From an uncultured Pseudomonas sp. (lineage in GTDB: Bacteria > Pseudomonadota > Gammaproteobacteria > Pseudomonadales > Pseudomonadaceae), in contig NZ_CAJYVE010000013.1 of assembly GCF_913777995.1 (NCBI RefSeq), forward strand, positions 1 through 64,000: 64,000 bases of DNA, in the 5' to 3' direction. Below, piece after piece: positions 1 through 8,767 of the stretch (its first letter is position 1; the number at the start of each line of letters is the position of its first letter). Made by a program: the position numbers and the translations under genes. The notes beneath the pieces were generated by a model. It did not search any database and was not told the DNA's origin. It saw only the letters and a program-made list of their open reading frames with translations.

Positions 1-85
1 TTCCTCGAATAGGCCTGATACATAGATGCAACCGGGCAGCAGTGTTTAAAGCAAAGCGTGTTGACAGTGTGGGGCGAGTCCATAC

Positions 86-176
86 ATAGGAGCGGCTTCA
101 GCCGCGAAGCGACCGCCTGTTCACAACGGATGAAGTGAATTTCCTGGCGCTTTCGCGGCGAAAGCCGCTCCTACCG
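86..176. repeat. REP doublet (BIME) of the P. putida type
   Basis: Two inverted copies of a REP-like unit face each other: taggagcggcttcagccgcg at about 87-106 and, inverted, cgcggcgaaagccgctccta at about 154-173, with a 40-50 base spacer. A near-identical doublet is at 43985-44076. This is the extragenic palindrome family common in P. putida genomes. It lies downstream of the pycA-oadA operon. Confidence 0.85.
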
Positions 177-192
177 AGCCATTTAGGCAGGT

Positions 193-217
193 AAAAAAAG
201 GGGAGCCCAGGCTCCCC
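193..217 (-). terminator. rho-independent terminator of the pycA-oadA operon
   Basis: On the minus strand an 8-bp stem (GGGGAGCC / GGCTCCCC) with a 2-base loop is followed by a run of seven T (A at 193-199 on the plus strand). It starts about 30 bases after the oadA stop. Confidence 0.85.
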
Positions 218-250
218 AATGAGGTTAATCGTTGAATCGGTGCGTCAGGC

Positions 251-2059
251 TCAGCCTTCGATCTCCACCAGGATCTCGCCCGGGTTGACGCGGTCGCCCT
301 TGGCCACGTGGATGGCCACGACCTTGCCAGCGATGGCCGCCTGCACTTCGGTCTCCATCTTCATCGCCTCGGTGATCAGCACCGCCTGGCCGGCCTTGAC
401 CGTGTCGCCTTGCTTGACCAGCACATCGACGATGTTGCCTGGCATGGTGGTGCTCACATGGCCCGGCGCGCTGGCCTGGTTGCGCTTGCTGGCCCCACCC
501 CCGACGAACTCGTTGAGCGGTTCGAACACCACTTCTTCCGGCATGCCATCGATGGACAGGTAGAAGTGACGCTTGCCCTCGGCCTTGACCCCGACGCCGG
601 TGATGTCCACACGGTAGGTCTCGCCGTGCACGTCGATGACGAACTCGGTTGGTACGCCCTCCCCCCCGGCCCTGGCCACACCCCCGGCTTCCGGAATAGG
701 CAGCAGCACTTCCGGGGTCAGGGTGCCGGCGGCGCGTTCTTCGAGGAACTTGCGCCCGATGTCCGGGAACATCGCGTAGGTCAGTACGTCTTCCTCGGAT
801 TGCGCCAGGGCCCCGATGTCGGCGCGCAGCTTGGCCATTTCCGGTTTAAGCAGGTCGGCCGGGCGCACGTCGATCAACTCTTCGTTGCCGATGGCCTGGC
901 GGCGCAGTTGCTCGTCCACCTGGCCCGGTGCCTTGCCGTAGCCGCCCTGCAGGTACAGCTTCACTTCGTTGGTGATGGTCTTGTAGCGCTCACCGGCCAG
1001 CACGTTGAAGAACGCCTGGGTACCGACGATCTGCGAGGTCGGGGTGACCAGCGGCGGGTAACCCAGGTCCTTGCGCACCCGTGGGATCTCGGCCAGCACT
1101 TCGCTCATGCGGTTCAGCGCACCCTGCTCCTTGAGCTGGTTGGCCAGGTTGGAAATCATCCCGCCTGGCACCTGGTTGACCTGCACGCGGGTGTCCACGG
1201 TGGTGAATTCGCTCTCGAACTGGTGGTACTTCTTGCGCACCGCGTAGAAGTACAGGCCGATCTCCTGCAGCAGCTCCAGGTCCAGGCCGGTGTCGAACTC
1301 GGTGCCCTTCAACGCCGCGACCATGGATTCGGTGCCGGGGTGGCTGGTGCCCCAGGCGAAGCTGGAAATCGCCGTGTCGATGTGGTCGGCGCCGCTTTCC
1401 ACGGCCTTGAGCTGGCACATGGCGGCCAGGCCGGCGGTGTCGTGGGAATGGATGAACACCGGCAGCGACTGCTCGGCCTTCAGGGCCTTGACCAGCTCGC
1501 CGGTGGCGAAGGGGGTCAGCAGGCCGGCCATGTCCTTGATCGCCACCGAGTCGCAGCCCATGGCTTCCATCTGCCGGGCCTGGGCCACGAAGGCATCGAT
1601 GGTATGCACCGGGCTGGTGGTATAGGCAATGGTGCCCTGGGCGTGCTTGCCGGCGGCCTTCACCGCCTCGATGGCCACGCGCAGGTTACGCACGTCGTTC
1701 ATGGCGTCGAAGATGCGGAATACATCGATGCCGTTGACCGCCGCCTTGGCGACGAAGGCCTTGACCACGTCGTCGCTGTAATGCCGGTAGCCCAGCAGGT
1801 TCTGGCCGCGCAGGAGCATCTGCAGGCGGGTGTTGGGCAGCGCGGCGCGCAGCTGGCGCAGGCGCTCCCATGGGTCTTCCTTGAGGAAGCGCACACAGGC
1901 GTCGAAAGTCGCGCCGCCCCAGACTTCCAGCGACCAGTAGCCGACCTTGTCGAGCTTGTCGCAGATCGGCAGCATGTCTTCGGTGCGCATGCGGGTAGCC
2001 AACAGCGACTGGTGGGCGTCACGCAGGATGGTGTCGGTAACAAAGATTTTCTTGGACAT
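251..2059 (-). CDS. oadA: pyruvate carboxylase subunit B / oxaloacetate decarboxylase alpha-like carboxyltransferase (also called pycB)
   Basis: This 602-residue cytoplasmic protein has an N-terminal carboxyltransferase TIM barrel (RDAHQS at 13-18, AIKDMAG with Lys175, metal ligands His204 and His206 in HSHD), a conserved central domain and a C-terminal biotinyl domain with AMKM, biotin attachment Lys567. With the neighbouring biotin carboxylase it should form the two-subunit pyruvate carboxylase that makes oxaloacetate from pyruvate, an anaplerotic role known for Pseudomonas PycAB. The name oadA reflects similarity to the sodium-pump subunit, but no membrane beta/gamma subunit is nearby, so decarboxylation is unlikely. 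It lies 98 bases downstream of pycA in the same direction. An ATG preceded by GAGGAGAG fixes the start. Confidence 0.95.
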   Translation of the reverse strand: MSKKIFVTDTILRDAHQSLLATRMRTEDMLPICDKLDKVGYWSLEVWGGATFDACVRFLKEDPWERLRQLRAALPNTRLQMLLRGQNLLGYRHYSDDVVKAFVAKAAVNGIDVFRIFDAMNDVRNLRVAIEAVKAAGKHAQGTIAYTTSPVHTIDAFVAQARQMEAMGCDSVAIKDMAGLLTPFATGELVKALKAEQSLPVFIHSHDTAGLAAMCQLKAVESGADHIDTAISSFAWGTSHPGTESMVAALKGTEFDTGLDLELLQEIGLYFYAVRKKYHQFESEFTTVDTRVQVNQVPGGMISNLANQLKEQGALNRMSEVLAEIPRVRKDLGYPPLVTPTSQIVGTQAFFNVLAGERYKTITNEVKLYLQGGYGKAPGQVDEQLRRQAIGNEELIDVRPADLLKPEMAKLRADIGALAQSEEDVLTYAMFPDIGRKFLEERAAGTLTPEVLLPIPEAGGVARAGGEGVPTEFVIDVHGETYRVDITGVGVKAEGKRHFYLSIDGMPEEVVFEPLNEFVGGGASKRNQASAPGHVSTTMPGNIVDVLVKQGDTVKAGQAVLITEAMKMETEVQAAIAGKVVAIHVAKGDRVNPGEILVEIEG

Positions 2060-2073
2060 TATTCTCTCCTCGT

Positions 2074-2139
2074 AGCGGCAAGCCTCAAGCCAGAAGCCGC
2101 AAGAAAAAGCCGATCTGCTTCACCTTGCAGCTTGCCGCT
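2074..2139. repeat. imperfect REP-like inverted repeat between pycA and oadA
   Basis: AGCGGCAAGC at 2074-2083 and its exact complement GCTTGCCGCT at 2130-2139 flank a spacer rich in related AAGC/GCTT words. This looks like a second type of Pseudomonas intergenic palindrome. It could form an mRNA hairpin between the two cotranscribed subunits. Confidence 0.5.
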
Positions 2140-2157
2140 CAACGCTTGCAGCTGCGT

Positions 2158-3573
2158 TCATAAGCCTGCGTGGGCGGCGATGGCGGCGGCGATGGCCAGA
2201 GCCAGCTCTTCGGGTTTGCGCTTGATCGAGTAGTTGGTCAGTTCCGGGTGTGCTTCGACGAAGCTGGTGTTGAACTGGCCCGTGCGGAACTCGGGGTTGC
2301 GCAGGATTTCCTGGTAATAGGCGGCGGTGGTCTTCACCCCCTGCACGCGCATGTCGTCCAGCGCCCGCAGGCCGCGGTCCATGGCTTCTTCCCAGCTCAA
2401 GGCCCAGACGATCAGCTTCAGGCACATCGAGTCGTAGTACGGCGGGATGGTGTAGCCGGTGTAGATCGCCGTGTCGGTACGCACGCCGGGGCCGCCGGGG
2501 GCGTAGTAACGGGTGATCTTGCCGAAGCTGGGCAGGAAGTTGTTTTTCGGGTCTTCGGCGTTGATACGGAACTGCAGGGCGAAGCCGCGATGGATGATGT
2601 CTTCCTGCTTGATCGACAGCGGCAGGCCCGAGGCGATGCGGATCTGCTCACGCACGATGTCGATGCCGGTGATCTCTTCGGTGATGGTGTGCTCCACCTG
2701 CACGCGGGTGTTCATTTCCATGAAGTACACCTCGCCCTCGGCGAGCAGGAACTCCACGGTGCCGGCGTTCTCGTAACCCACCGCCTTGGCGGCGCGCACC
2801 GCCAGGTCGCCGACATAGGCGCGCTGCTCGGGGGTCAGCTGCGGGCTGGGGGCGATCTCGATGAGCTTCTGGTTGCGACGCTGGATCGAGCAGTCACGCT
2901 CGAACAGGTGCACGACGTTGCCGAAGCTGTCGCCGAGGATCTGCGCCTCGATGTGCTTAGGATTGACGATGCACTTTTCCAGGAACACTTCCGCCGAGCC
3001 GAAGGCCTTGGTGGCTTCGGAAATCACCCGTGGGAACGCCTGTTCCAGCTCCTCGCGGCTGTTGCAGCGGCGAATGCCGCGACCGCCGCCGCCGGAGGTG
3101 GCCTTGAGCATCACCGGGTAGCCGATGCGGTCACCTTCGGCCAGGGCCTCTTCGATGTCCGCCACGTTGCCTTCGGTGCCTGGGGTCACCGGCACACCGG
3201 CCTTGATCATGCTGCGCCGGGCTTCGGTCTTGTCGCCCATGCGACGGATCACGTCCGGCGCCGGACCGATGAACTTGATCCCGCGTTCGACGCAGATTTC
3301 TGCCAGTTCGGCGTTTTCCGAGAGGAAGCCATAACCCGGATGCAGGGCATCGCAACCGGTTTCCACAGCCAGGTTCACCAGCTTGCGCGGGTTCAGATAA
3401 CCGGCGAGCGGCTCGGCGCCAATGCTGTAGGCCTCGTCGGCGCGTTTGACATGCAGGGCATGCCGGTCAGCGTCCGAATAGATCGCCACCGAGCGAATGC
3501 CCATTTCGGCGCAGGCGCGCACGATACGGACGGCAATCTCTCCACGGTTGGCGATCAGGATTTTCTTGATCAC
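2158..3573 (-). CDS. pycA: pyruvate carboxylase subunit A (biotin carboxylase)
   Basis: This 471-residue ATP-grasp biotin carboxylase carries the N-terminal IANRGEIA motif (8-15), the glycine-rich ATP loop near 160-165 with Lys157, ERDCSIQRR (225-233) and EMNTRVQVEH (286-295), the catalytic and biotin-binding segments of the AccC family. It carboxylates the biotin carried by the downstream OadA/PycB subunit. The open frame extends to 3675, but the family begins at the residues encoded from a GTG at 3573, which has GAGGA nine bases upstream; the 471-residue length matches known Pseudomonas PycA. The divergent LysR gene to the right is the likely regulator. Confidence 0.93.
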   Translation of the reverse strand: MIKKILIANRGEIAVRIVRACAEMGIRSVAIYSDADRHALHVKRADEAYSIGAEPLAGYLNPRKLVNLAVETGCDALHPGYGFLSENAELAEICVERGIKFIGPAPDVIRRMGDKTEARRSMIKAGVPVTPGTEGNVADIEEALAEGDRIGYPVMLKATSGGGGRGIRRCNSREELEQAFPRVISEATKAFGSAEVFLEKCIVNPKHIEAQILGDSFGNVVHLFERDCSIQRRNQKLIEIAPSPQLTPEQRAYVGDLAVRAAKAVGYENAGTVEFLLAEGEVYFMEMNTRVQVEHTITEEITGIDIVREQIRIASGLPLSIKQEDIIHRGFALQFRINAEDPKNNFLPSFGKITRYYAPGGPGVRTDTAIYTGYTIPPYYDSMCLKLIVWALSWEEAMDRGLRALDDMRVQGVKTTAAYYQEILRNPEFRTGQFNTSFVEAHPELTNYSIKRKPEELALAIAAAIAAHAGL

Positions 3574-3749
3574 TGGCTTTTCCTCGACCATTGATTCAGA
3601 CCTGCCGGGCTGGCCGGCGGTACTGGACTGCGCGGCCTTGGCCGGACAGTCGTCGCTTTGTTGTTGTAACAGCACAGCTGATGCGTCGACGCAGGGACAC
3701 CCTATTCCGGATCAGTGATTAACAAAAATCAGTAAAAATTGGGTGAAGC

Positions 3750-3765
3750 ATAAGCAAAAGCTTAT
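3750..3765. promoter_or_regulatory. palindromic LysR-type operator candidate between pycA and pycR
   Basis: ATAAGC-AAAA-GCTTAT is a perfect 6-bp inverted repeat in the divergent intergenic region, 38 bases upstream of the LysR start. LysR-type proteins usually bind such interrupted palindromes next to their own gene. Binding is inferred. Confidence 0.55.
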
Positions 3766-3802
3766 AGTCGACTTTCAGGTCTTGGGGAGGGAGCGGTGGT
3801 AA

Positions 3803-4753
3803 ATGCGTAAGTCATTGATGCGTATGACATTGCGTCAATTGAGGATCTTCAACGAGGTGTGCGATCTGCGGTCCTACAGTCGCGCCGCCGAGGAAATGTC
3901 CCTGACCCAGCCGGCGGTCAGCCTGCAGATTCGCCAGCTGGAAGAACTGCTCGGCCAGCCGCTGTTCGAGTACGTCGGCAAGAAGCTCTACCTCACCGAG
4001 ACCGCCGAAGCGCTGCGCCACGCCAGCCGCGACATCTTCGGCCGCCTGGAGAGCCTGGACATGCAGCTTTCCGACCTGCAGGGCTCGTTGCAGGGGCAGC
4101 TGAAGCTGGCCATCGAGTCGAGCTGCAAGTATTTCATCCCGCACCTGTTCGCCGCCTTCAAGCGCCAGTACCCGGAGGTCAGCCTGGCTCTGGCGGTGGT
4201 CAACCGCGCCCAGGTGATCCGGCGCCTGTCTGACAACCGCGACGATCTGGTGGTGATGTCCATGGTCCCCCAGGACATGGGCCTGGAGTTCATGCCGTTT
4301 CTCAACAACCCCATCGTTGCCGTGGCGCCTGCCGAACACCCGTTGTGCGCGCAGCCAGCGCTGACCCTCAAGGACCTGGAGCCCTGGCCGCTGCTGATTC
4401 GCGAGAACGGTTCCGGAACACGCCGGGCCTGCGAGGAGTATTTCAAGGAGAAGCGCGTGCATTTCGGCCAGACGCTGGAGGTGTCATCCAGCGAGGCGCA
4501 GCGCGAATGCGTGGTGGCCGGCCTGGGTCTGGCGATGCTGACCCGGCACGCGGTGAGCGCCGAATTGGCCGCCGGCACCCTGAAGGAACTGCCGGTGGCC
4601 GAATTACCGCTGTATCGCAGCTGGTGTGTGGTTCAGGGGCGGGACAAGCGGTTGTCGCCGGTGGCCCACGCTTTCCTGGGCTTCATCCGCACCGAGCGGG
4701 CGCAGATCAGCCGGCTGGCCGAGCGCTTCGACGGTCGGCCGAGAAGCGGCTGA
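3803..4753 (+). CDS. LysR-family regulator, PycR-like, divergent from pycA
   Basis: This 316-residue protein has an N-terminal winged helix-turn-helix (TLRQLRIF, then SRAAEEMSLTQPAVSLQIRQ at roughly 23-42) and a periplasmic-binding-protein-like effector domain. It is transcribed away from pycA-oadA, the arrangement of PycR (PA5437) in P. aeruginosa as I recall it, so control of pyruvate carboxylase is the likely job. The start at 3803 has a strong GGGAGGGAG about ten bases upstream; ATGs at codons 6 and 8 are in-frame alternatives. Its 3' end overlaps the convergent small gene by 47 bases. Confidence 0.88.
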   Translation: MRKSLMRMTLRQLRIFNEVCDLRSYSRAAEEMSLTQPAVSLQIRQLEELLGQPLFEYVGKKLYLTETAEALRHASRDIFGRLESLDMQLSDLQGSLQGQLKLAIESSCKYFIPHLFAAFKRQYPEVSLALAVVNRAQVIRRLSDNRDDLVVMSMVPQDMGLEFMPFLNNPIVAVAPAEHPLCAQPALTLKDLEPWPLLIRENGSGTRRACEEYFKEKRVHFGQTLEVSSSEAQRECVVAGLGLAMLTRHAVSAELAAGTLKELPVAELPLYRSWCVVQGRDKRLSPVAHAFLGFIRTERAQISRLAERFDGRPRSG

Positions 4754-4925
4754 CCTGCCAGACCTCATCGGGAATGTCGTCGATGTAGTCGGACAGTTCC
4801 TGGTTCAGGCGGCGCTCTTCCGTGTAACTCTCGATGGCGCGCCGAAACGCCATGCGCCGCTGGTCTTCCTGCTGACGGCGAGTCTTCGCCGCGCTGTTGT
4901 GCAGATCATCGTAGTGCCGAGCCAT
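4707..4925 (-). CDS. small conserved hydrophilic protein, PA3496-like
   Basis: This 72-residue, highly charged protein (MARHYDDLHNSAAKTRRQQE at the N-terminus, then an Arg/Glu-rich helix) has no signal peptide or membrane segment. It resembles the short Pseudomonas family sometimes labelled PA3496 family putative envelope integrity protein; this is from memory. It lies downstream of, and in the same direction as, the RpiR gene (117-base gap), and its last 47 bases overlap the end of the convergent LysR gene. Function unknown. Confidence 0.65.
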   Translation of the reverse strand: MARHYDDLHNSAAKTRRQQEDQRRMAFRRAIESYTEERRLNQELSDYIDDIPDEVWQVSRFSADRRSARPAG

Positions 4926-5042
4926 TACCTGTCTCCCAGTACGTTGTGCGGGAGCTTCAGCATGGGCGGCGGCCGTGACACAACGACGGCAGGAAAATGA
5001 CCAAACGATGAAATTTCCTCGGGAGTCGCCGAGGATCGCCGC

Positions 5043-5909
5043 TCAATCGTCGTGAGGCTTGATCGACTTGGGCGACAGGCGAAGACTGCGCAGGCTGCGC
5101 TTGACGCTCTTGAGGTGGTTGACCAGGCTCGGCCCGCGCGCCATGGCCACGCCCATGGCCAGCACATCGATGACCACCAGGTGGGCGATACGCGAAGTCA
5201 GCGGCGTGTAGATTTCGGTGTCTTCATGCACGTCGATGGCCAGGTTGATGGTCGACAGCTCGGCCAGCGGTGTCTGGCTTGGGCAGAGGGTGATCAGCGT
5301 GGCGCCGCTTTCGCGGACCATGTTGGCGCTGATCAGCAGGTCCTTGGAACGTCCGGACTGGGAAATGCACACCGCCACGTCACCCGGCTTGAGGGTGACC
5401 GCCGACATGGCCTGCATGTGTGGGTCGGAATAGGCAGCCGCGTTGAGCAGCAGGCGGAAGAACTTGTGCTGGGCATCGGCCGCCACTGCACCGGAAGCCC
5501 CGAAGCCGTAGAACTCCACGCGGTTGGCACCGGCCAGCGCCGTGACCGCCAGTTGCAGGGCGTGCGGGTCGAGGTGCTCGCGCACTTCCATCAGGGTGTG
5601 CAGGGTGGTGTCGAAGATCTTCAGGCTGTAGTCGGCCACCGAATCGTCTTCATGGATGGCGAACTGGCCGAAGCTGGCACCGGCGGCCAGGCTCTGTGCC
5701 AGCTTGAGCTTGAGGTCCTGGAACCCCGAGCAACCGATGGCCCGGCAGAACCGCACGATGGTCGGCTCGCTGATGCCGACGCTGTGCGCCAGATCGGCCA
5801 TGGAGCTGTGCATCACAGCCGCCGGGTCGAGCAGCACGTGGTCGGCGACCTTGAGCTCCGACTTGCGCAGCAGGTTACGGGACTGGGCGATGTGTTGCAG
5901 CAGATTCAC
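5043..5909 (-). CDS. RpiR/HexR-family transcriptional regulator
   Basis: This 288-residue protein has an N-terminal HTH_6 domain (VGISEPTIVRFCRAIGCSG, about residues 45-65) and a C-terminal SIS sugar-phosphate-binding domain (about 120-250). HexR-type proteins sense KDPG or related sugar phosphates and repress glucose catabolism. It resembles HexR but is probably the paralogue equivalent to PA5438. The frame runs up to a TTG at 5951, but the family start matches the GTG at 5909, although its ribosome site is weak. A perfect HexR-like palindrome lies 45 bases upstream, suggesting autoregulation. The zwf-like gene I recall beside the P. aeruginosa orthologue is absent here. Confidence 0.85.
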   Translation of the reverse strand: MNLLQHIAQSRNLLRKSELKVADHVLLDPAAVMHSSMADLAHSVGISEPTIVRFCRAIGCSGFQDLKLKLAQSLAAGASFGQFAIHEDDSVADYSLKIFDTTLHTLMEVREHLDPHALQLAVTALAGANRVEFYGFGASGAVAADAQHKFFRLLLNAAAYSDPHMQAMSAVTLKPGDVAVCISQSGRSKDLLISANMVRESGATLITLCPSQTPLAELSTINLAIDVHEDTEIYTPLTSRIAHLVVIDVLAMGVAMARGPSLVNHLKSVKRSLRSLRLSPKSIKPHDD

Positions 5910-5954
5910 AGGCTGGACTCGGTCAGGAAAGCGGTGGCAAGTGTGTAGCAAGCT

Positions 5955-5969
5955 TGTAGTTATACTACA
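5955..5969. promoter_or_regulatory. HexR/RpiR-type operator palindrome
   Basis: TGTAGT-TAT-ACTACA is a perfect 6-bp inverted repeat just upstream of the RpiR start. It matches the TGTARTNNNNAYTACA-like style known for HexR-family operators. It fits autorepression of the adjacent gene. Confidence 0.7.
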
Positions 5970-6024
5970 TGACCTGCGGCCCGCCCAGCGAAACGCGCCA
6001 GGCAGGCCAATACGCCGCTCGGGT

Positions 6025-8517
6025 TCAGCCCTGCAAGCCTATGGTGTGGGTAATGGCCTGGGCTTCGACCGGCCGGCTGATCAGATAGCCCTGTACTTCG
6101 TCGCAGCCTTGCAGCTTGAGAAACTCCAGCTGGGTCTGTTGTTCCACGCCTTCGGCCACCACTTTCAGGCCCAGGCTGTGGGCCATGGCGATGATCGCCT
6201 GAATGATCGCCGCATCGCCCGAGCCTTCGTCCAGGCCCCGAATGAAGGTCTGGTCGATCTTCACGTAATCCACTGGAAAGCGCTTGAGGTAGCTCAGCGA
6301 TGAATAGCCGGTGCCGAAGTCATCGATCGCCAGTTTCACGCCCAAGTCACGCAGCTGCTGGAAGGTGGCGATGATGTATTCGACGCTGTCGAGCAGCTGA
6401 CTTTCGGTCAGCTCCAGCTCCAGGCGATGCGGGTCCAGCCCGCTCTCTTCCAGCACCTGGCGCACCAGGGTGACCAGCTTGCCCTGGCGCAACTGGTAGA
6501 CCGACAGGTTGACCGACACGCGGATCGGCTTGAGGCCCTGCTGGCTCCACTCACAGGCCTGCCGACAAGCCTCGCGCAACACGAACTCACCGATGGCGCC
6601 GATCAGCCCGGTTTCCTCGGCCAGGCCGATGAAATCGCCGGGCGGTACCATGCCACGCTCCGGATGATGCCAGCGCACCAGCGCTTCGACGGCTTCCATG
6701 CTGCCGGTTTCAAGGCTCAGCCGCGGTTGGTAGAACACCCGCAATTGCCGGTCTTCGATGGCCTTGCGCAGCTGGATCTCCAGCTGCAGGCGCTCCAGGT
6801 TGCTGGCCTGCAGACTCTCGGTGAAGAACTGGAAGTTATTGCCACCCAGATGCTTGGCATGTTTCATCGCCATGTTCGCCTGGCTGGCCAGGGTGGTGAC
6901 GTCACGCGCCGAATCCGGCATCAGGCTGATGCCCACCGAGGCGCTGATCACCAGTTCATGCCCGGCCACCTGCACCGGCACGTGCAGCTTGTTCAGCATG
7001 CGGCTGGCCACCCGTGCCAGGCTGGAGAGGTTGGCATAGGTGTCGAACAGCACGGCGAATTCATCACCCGACAACCGGGCGATGGTGTCGGCTTCGGGCA
7101 ACGCACTGCGCAGGCGGCGCGCCACCTGCTGCAACAGTTGGTCGGCCACTTCATGGCCCAGGCTGTCGTTGAGCAGCTTGAAGCGGTCCAGGTCGATGTG
7201 CAGCAGCGCCAGGCTGCGGTTGCCCTGCCGGCTGCGCTGGCTGGCCTGGTTGAGCCGCTCACGGAACAGCGAGCGGTTGGCCAGCCCGGTCAGCTCGTCG
7301 AAGTGCACCAGGTAGCGCAGGCGCTCTTCCGATTCGCGCTTGTCCGACAGATCGGTGAAGAAACCCACGATATGGCTGGGGTTCCCTTCACTGTCGTGCA
7401 CCAGGTTCAACTGCAGCCACTGCGGGTACAGCTCTCCGCTCTTGCGTGCCTCGACCAGCTCGCCTTGCCAGTGCCCGGTTTCCTCCAGGGCCTGGCGAAT
7501 GGCCGCGAAGTTTCGCCGTGCATCGCGGCTGCTGGCGATGTCGATCACCTGGCGCCCCACCAGCTCTTCCTGGCTGTAGCCGGAAACCCGGCTGAAGGCC
7601 TGGTTGACCGTGAGGATCCGGTACTGCGGGTCGAAAATCACGATCCCTTCGTTGGCGGCGGCGAACACCGCGGCCGCCAGGGGCGGCGGGCTCTTGTTCA
7701 AGTCCTGGCGCGCCTGCTCCAGCTCGCGGGTGCGCTGTTCCACACGATCCTCCAGGCCCGCCTGGGCCTTGCGCAGGCGCCGCTCGGCCTGGCGGCGCTG
7801 TTCGATTTCCCTGGCCAGCTCTTCATTGAGCAGCTCGCTACGCTGCTGGGCATGCTGCAGGTGCTCGATCAGCGCCTGGTTCTGGAAGCGCTGCACCAGG
7901 CTGCGCCGGATCAGGCGGTTGACCTGCAGGGCGACGATCATCAGCGCTGGCAGCAGGATCAGCCCCATCCAGCCCCAGCCGCGTACCGGAATGTCATGGC
8001 CGAAGAACAGATAGAGGATCGGCGGCAGCAGCGAAGACAGGCTGAACGTCAGGAACGCCATCAGGCTGACGGCATAGGCCACGCTGGCCGACAGGGTCGC
8101 CACGCCGATCATGCCGAACACCCAGGCCTGCTGTTCGAAATTGGCCACCGGCACCAGCAGCATCGCCGCACAGGCCAGCGTCAGGCCGCTGACCAGCGCG
8201 CCGGCCAAGAAGCGATAACGCCATATCGGCAGGGCCTGACGTTCAGGCGCTGCAGCGTTGAACGCGCTGACCTGCACCAGGCGCAGGGCGACCAGCGCCG
8301 TCAGCCAGACCAGCCACACGCCCACCTGCCAGCCACGCTCCGGGCTCCAGAGCAGCCAGGCGCAGATCAGGCCATTGATGAACATGCACAGGGTGGGCAA
8401 CAGCGAGCCCTGGTAGAGCAAGCGTGTGCGCTCTACCTCGAGTTGCGGGGCGTAATGTCGGCGAATGTCCCGGCGGCGCATGCCGGATGCATCACGCGGG
8501 TCGAAGCGATGGGTCAT
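6025..8517 (-). CDS. membrane-bound PAS-GGDEF-EAL c-di-GMP enzyme
   Basis: Taken from the ATG at 8517 this is an 830-residue inner-membrane protein: five or six hydrophobic segments (about 34-200), a charged coiled coil (205-275), a PAS domain (276-395), GGDEF (signature SGDEF at 483-487) and EAL (EAL at 611-613). The EAL catalytic set looks complete: NLS near 670, TES near 704, DDFGTG at 732-737, KID near 753 and EGVE at 789-792, so phosphodiesterase activity is likely. SGDEF still has the catalytic GDEF core, so cyclase or GTP-binding activity is possible. It seems to be the orthologue of PA5442 by synteny. The frame extends to 8595, but the upstream part is not family-like. Confidence 0.9.
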   Translation of the reverse strand: MTHRFDPRDASGMRRRDIRRHYAPQLEVERTRLLYQGSLLPTLCMFINGLICAWLLWSPERGWQVGVWLVWLTALVALRLVQVSAFNAAAPERQALPIWRYRFLAGALVSGLTLACAAMLLVPVANFEQQAWVFGMIGVATLSASVAYAVSLMAFLTFSLSSLLPPILYLFFGHDIPVRGWGWMGLILLPALMIVALQVNRLIRRSLVQRFQNQALIEHLQHAQQRSELLNEELAREIEQRRQAERRLRKAQAGLEDRVEQRTRELEQARQDLNKSPPPLAAAVFAAANEGIVIFDPQYRILTVNQAFSRVSGYSQEELVGRQVIDIASSRDARRNFAAIRQALEETGHWQGELVEARKSGELYPQWLQLNLVHDSEGNPSHIVGFFTDLSDKRESEERLRYLVHFDELTGLANRSLFRERLNQASQRSRQGNRSLALLHIDLDRFKLLNDSLGHEVADQLLQQVARRLRSALPEADTIARLSGDEFAVLFDTYANLSSLARVASRMLNKLHVPVQVAGHELVISASVGISLMPDSARDVTTLASQANMAMKHAKHLGGNNFQFFTESLQASNLERLQLEIQLRKAIEDRQLRVFYQPRLSLETGSMEAVEALVRWHHPERGMVPPGDFIGLAEETGLIGAIGEFVLREACRQACEWSQQGLKPIRVSVNLSVYQLRQGKLVTLVRQVLEESGLDPHRLELELTESQLLDSVEYIIATFQQLRDLGVKLAIDDFGTGYSSLSYLKRFPVDYVKIDQTFIRGLDEGSGDAAIIQAIIAMAHSLGLKVVAEGVEQQTQLEFLKLQGCDEVQGYLISRPVEAQAITHTIGLQG

Positions 8518-8767
8518 GGCGTCGTTCTTGTTGATATTAAAGAGCCTTGAGCGTGTGCGGAGCATACACAAGCGCCGGGCCATACCAAACAGCACCGCGC
8601 AGAAATATTCTGCCCCGTGATCGGCTGACAGGCCTGCCCCAGACAGTTCGCCGCGTTAACGTTCGAGGCTGGCCGCCAGGCAATCGTTTGCCAGCCAGAC
8701 GCTTTTTACCGCACCCAGGGTGCGGCCAGTTTGCCCGGCATCAACGAGGGGCCTAGAATGCTGCCCC

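Noticed and set aside
308-2233. Plus-strand open frame of 641 codons over oadA
   Set aside because: Antisense shadow of a conserved carboxylase gene; composition is typical of a GC-rich complement.
251-3573. Sodium-pumping oxaloacetate decarboxylase
   Set aside because: The biotin carboxylase partner and lack of membrane subunits indicate a two-subunit pyruvate carboxylase instead.
5043-5909. True HexR of the zwf-pgl-eda operon
   Set aside because: Synteny is with pycAB and uvrD, not with the glucose genes, so it is more likely a paralogue.
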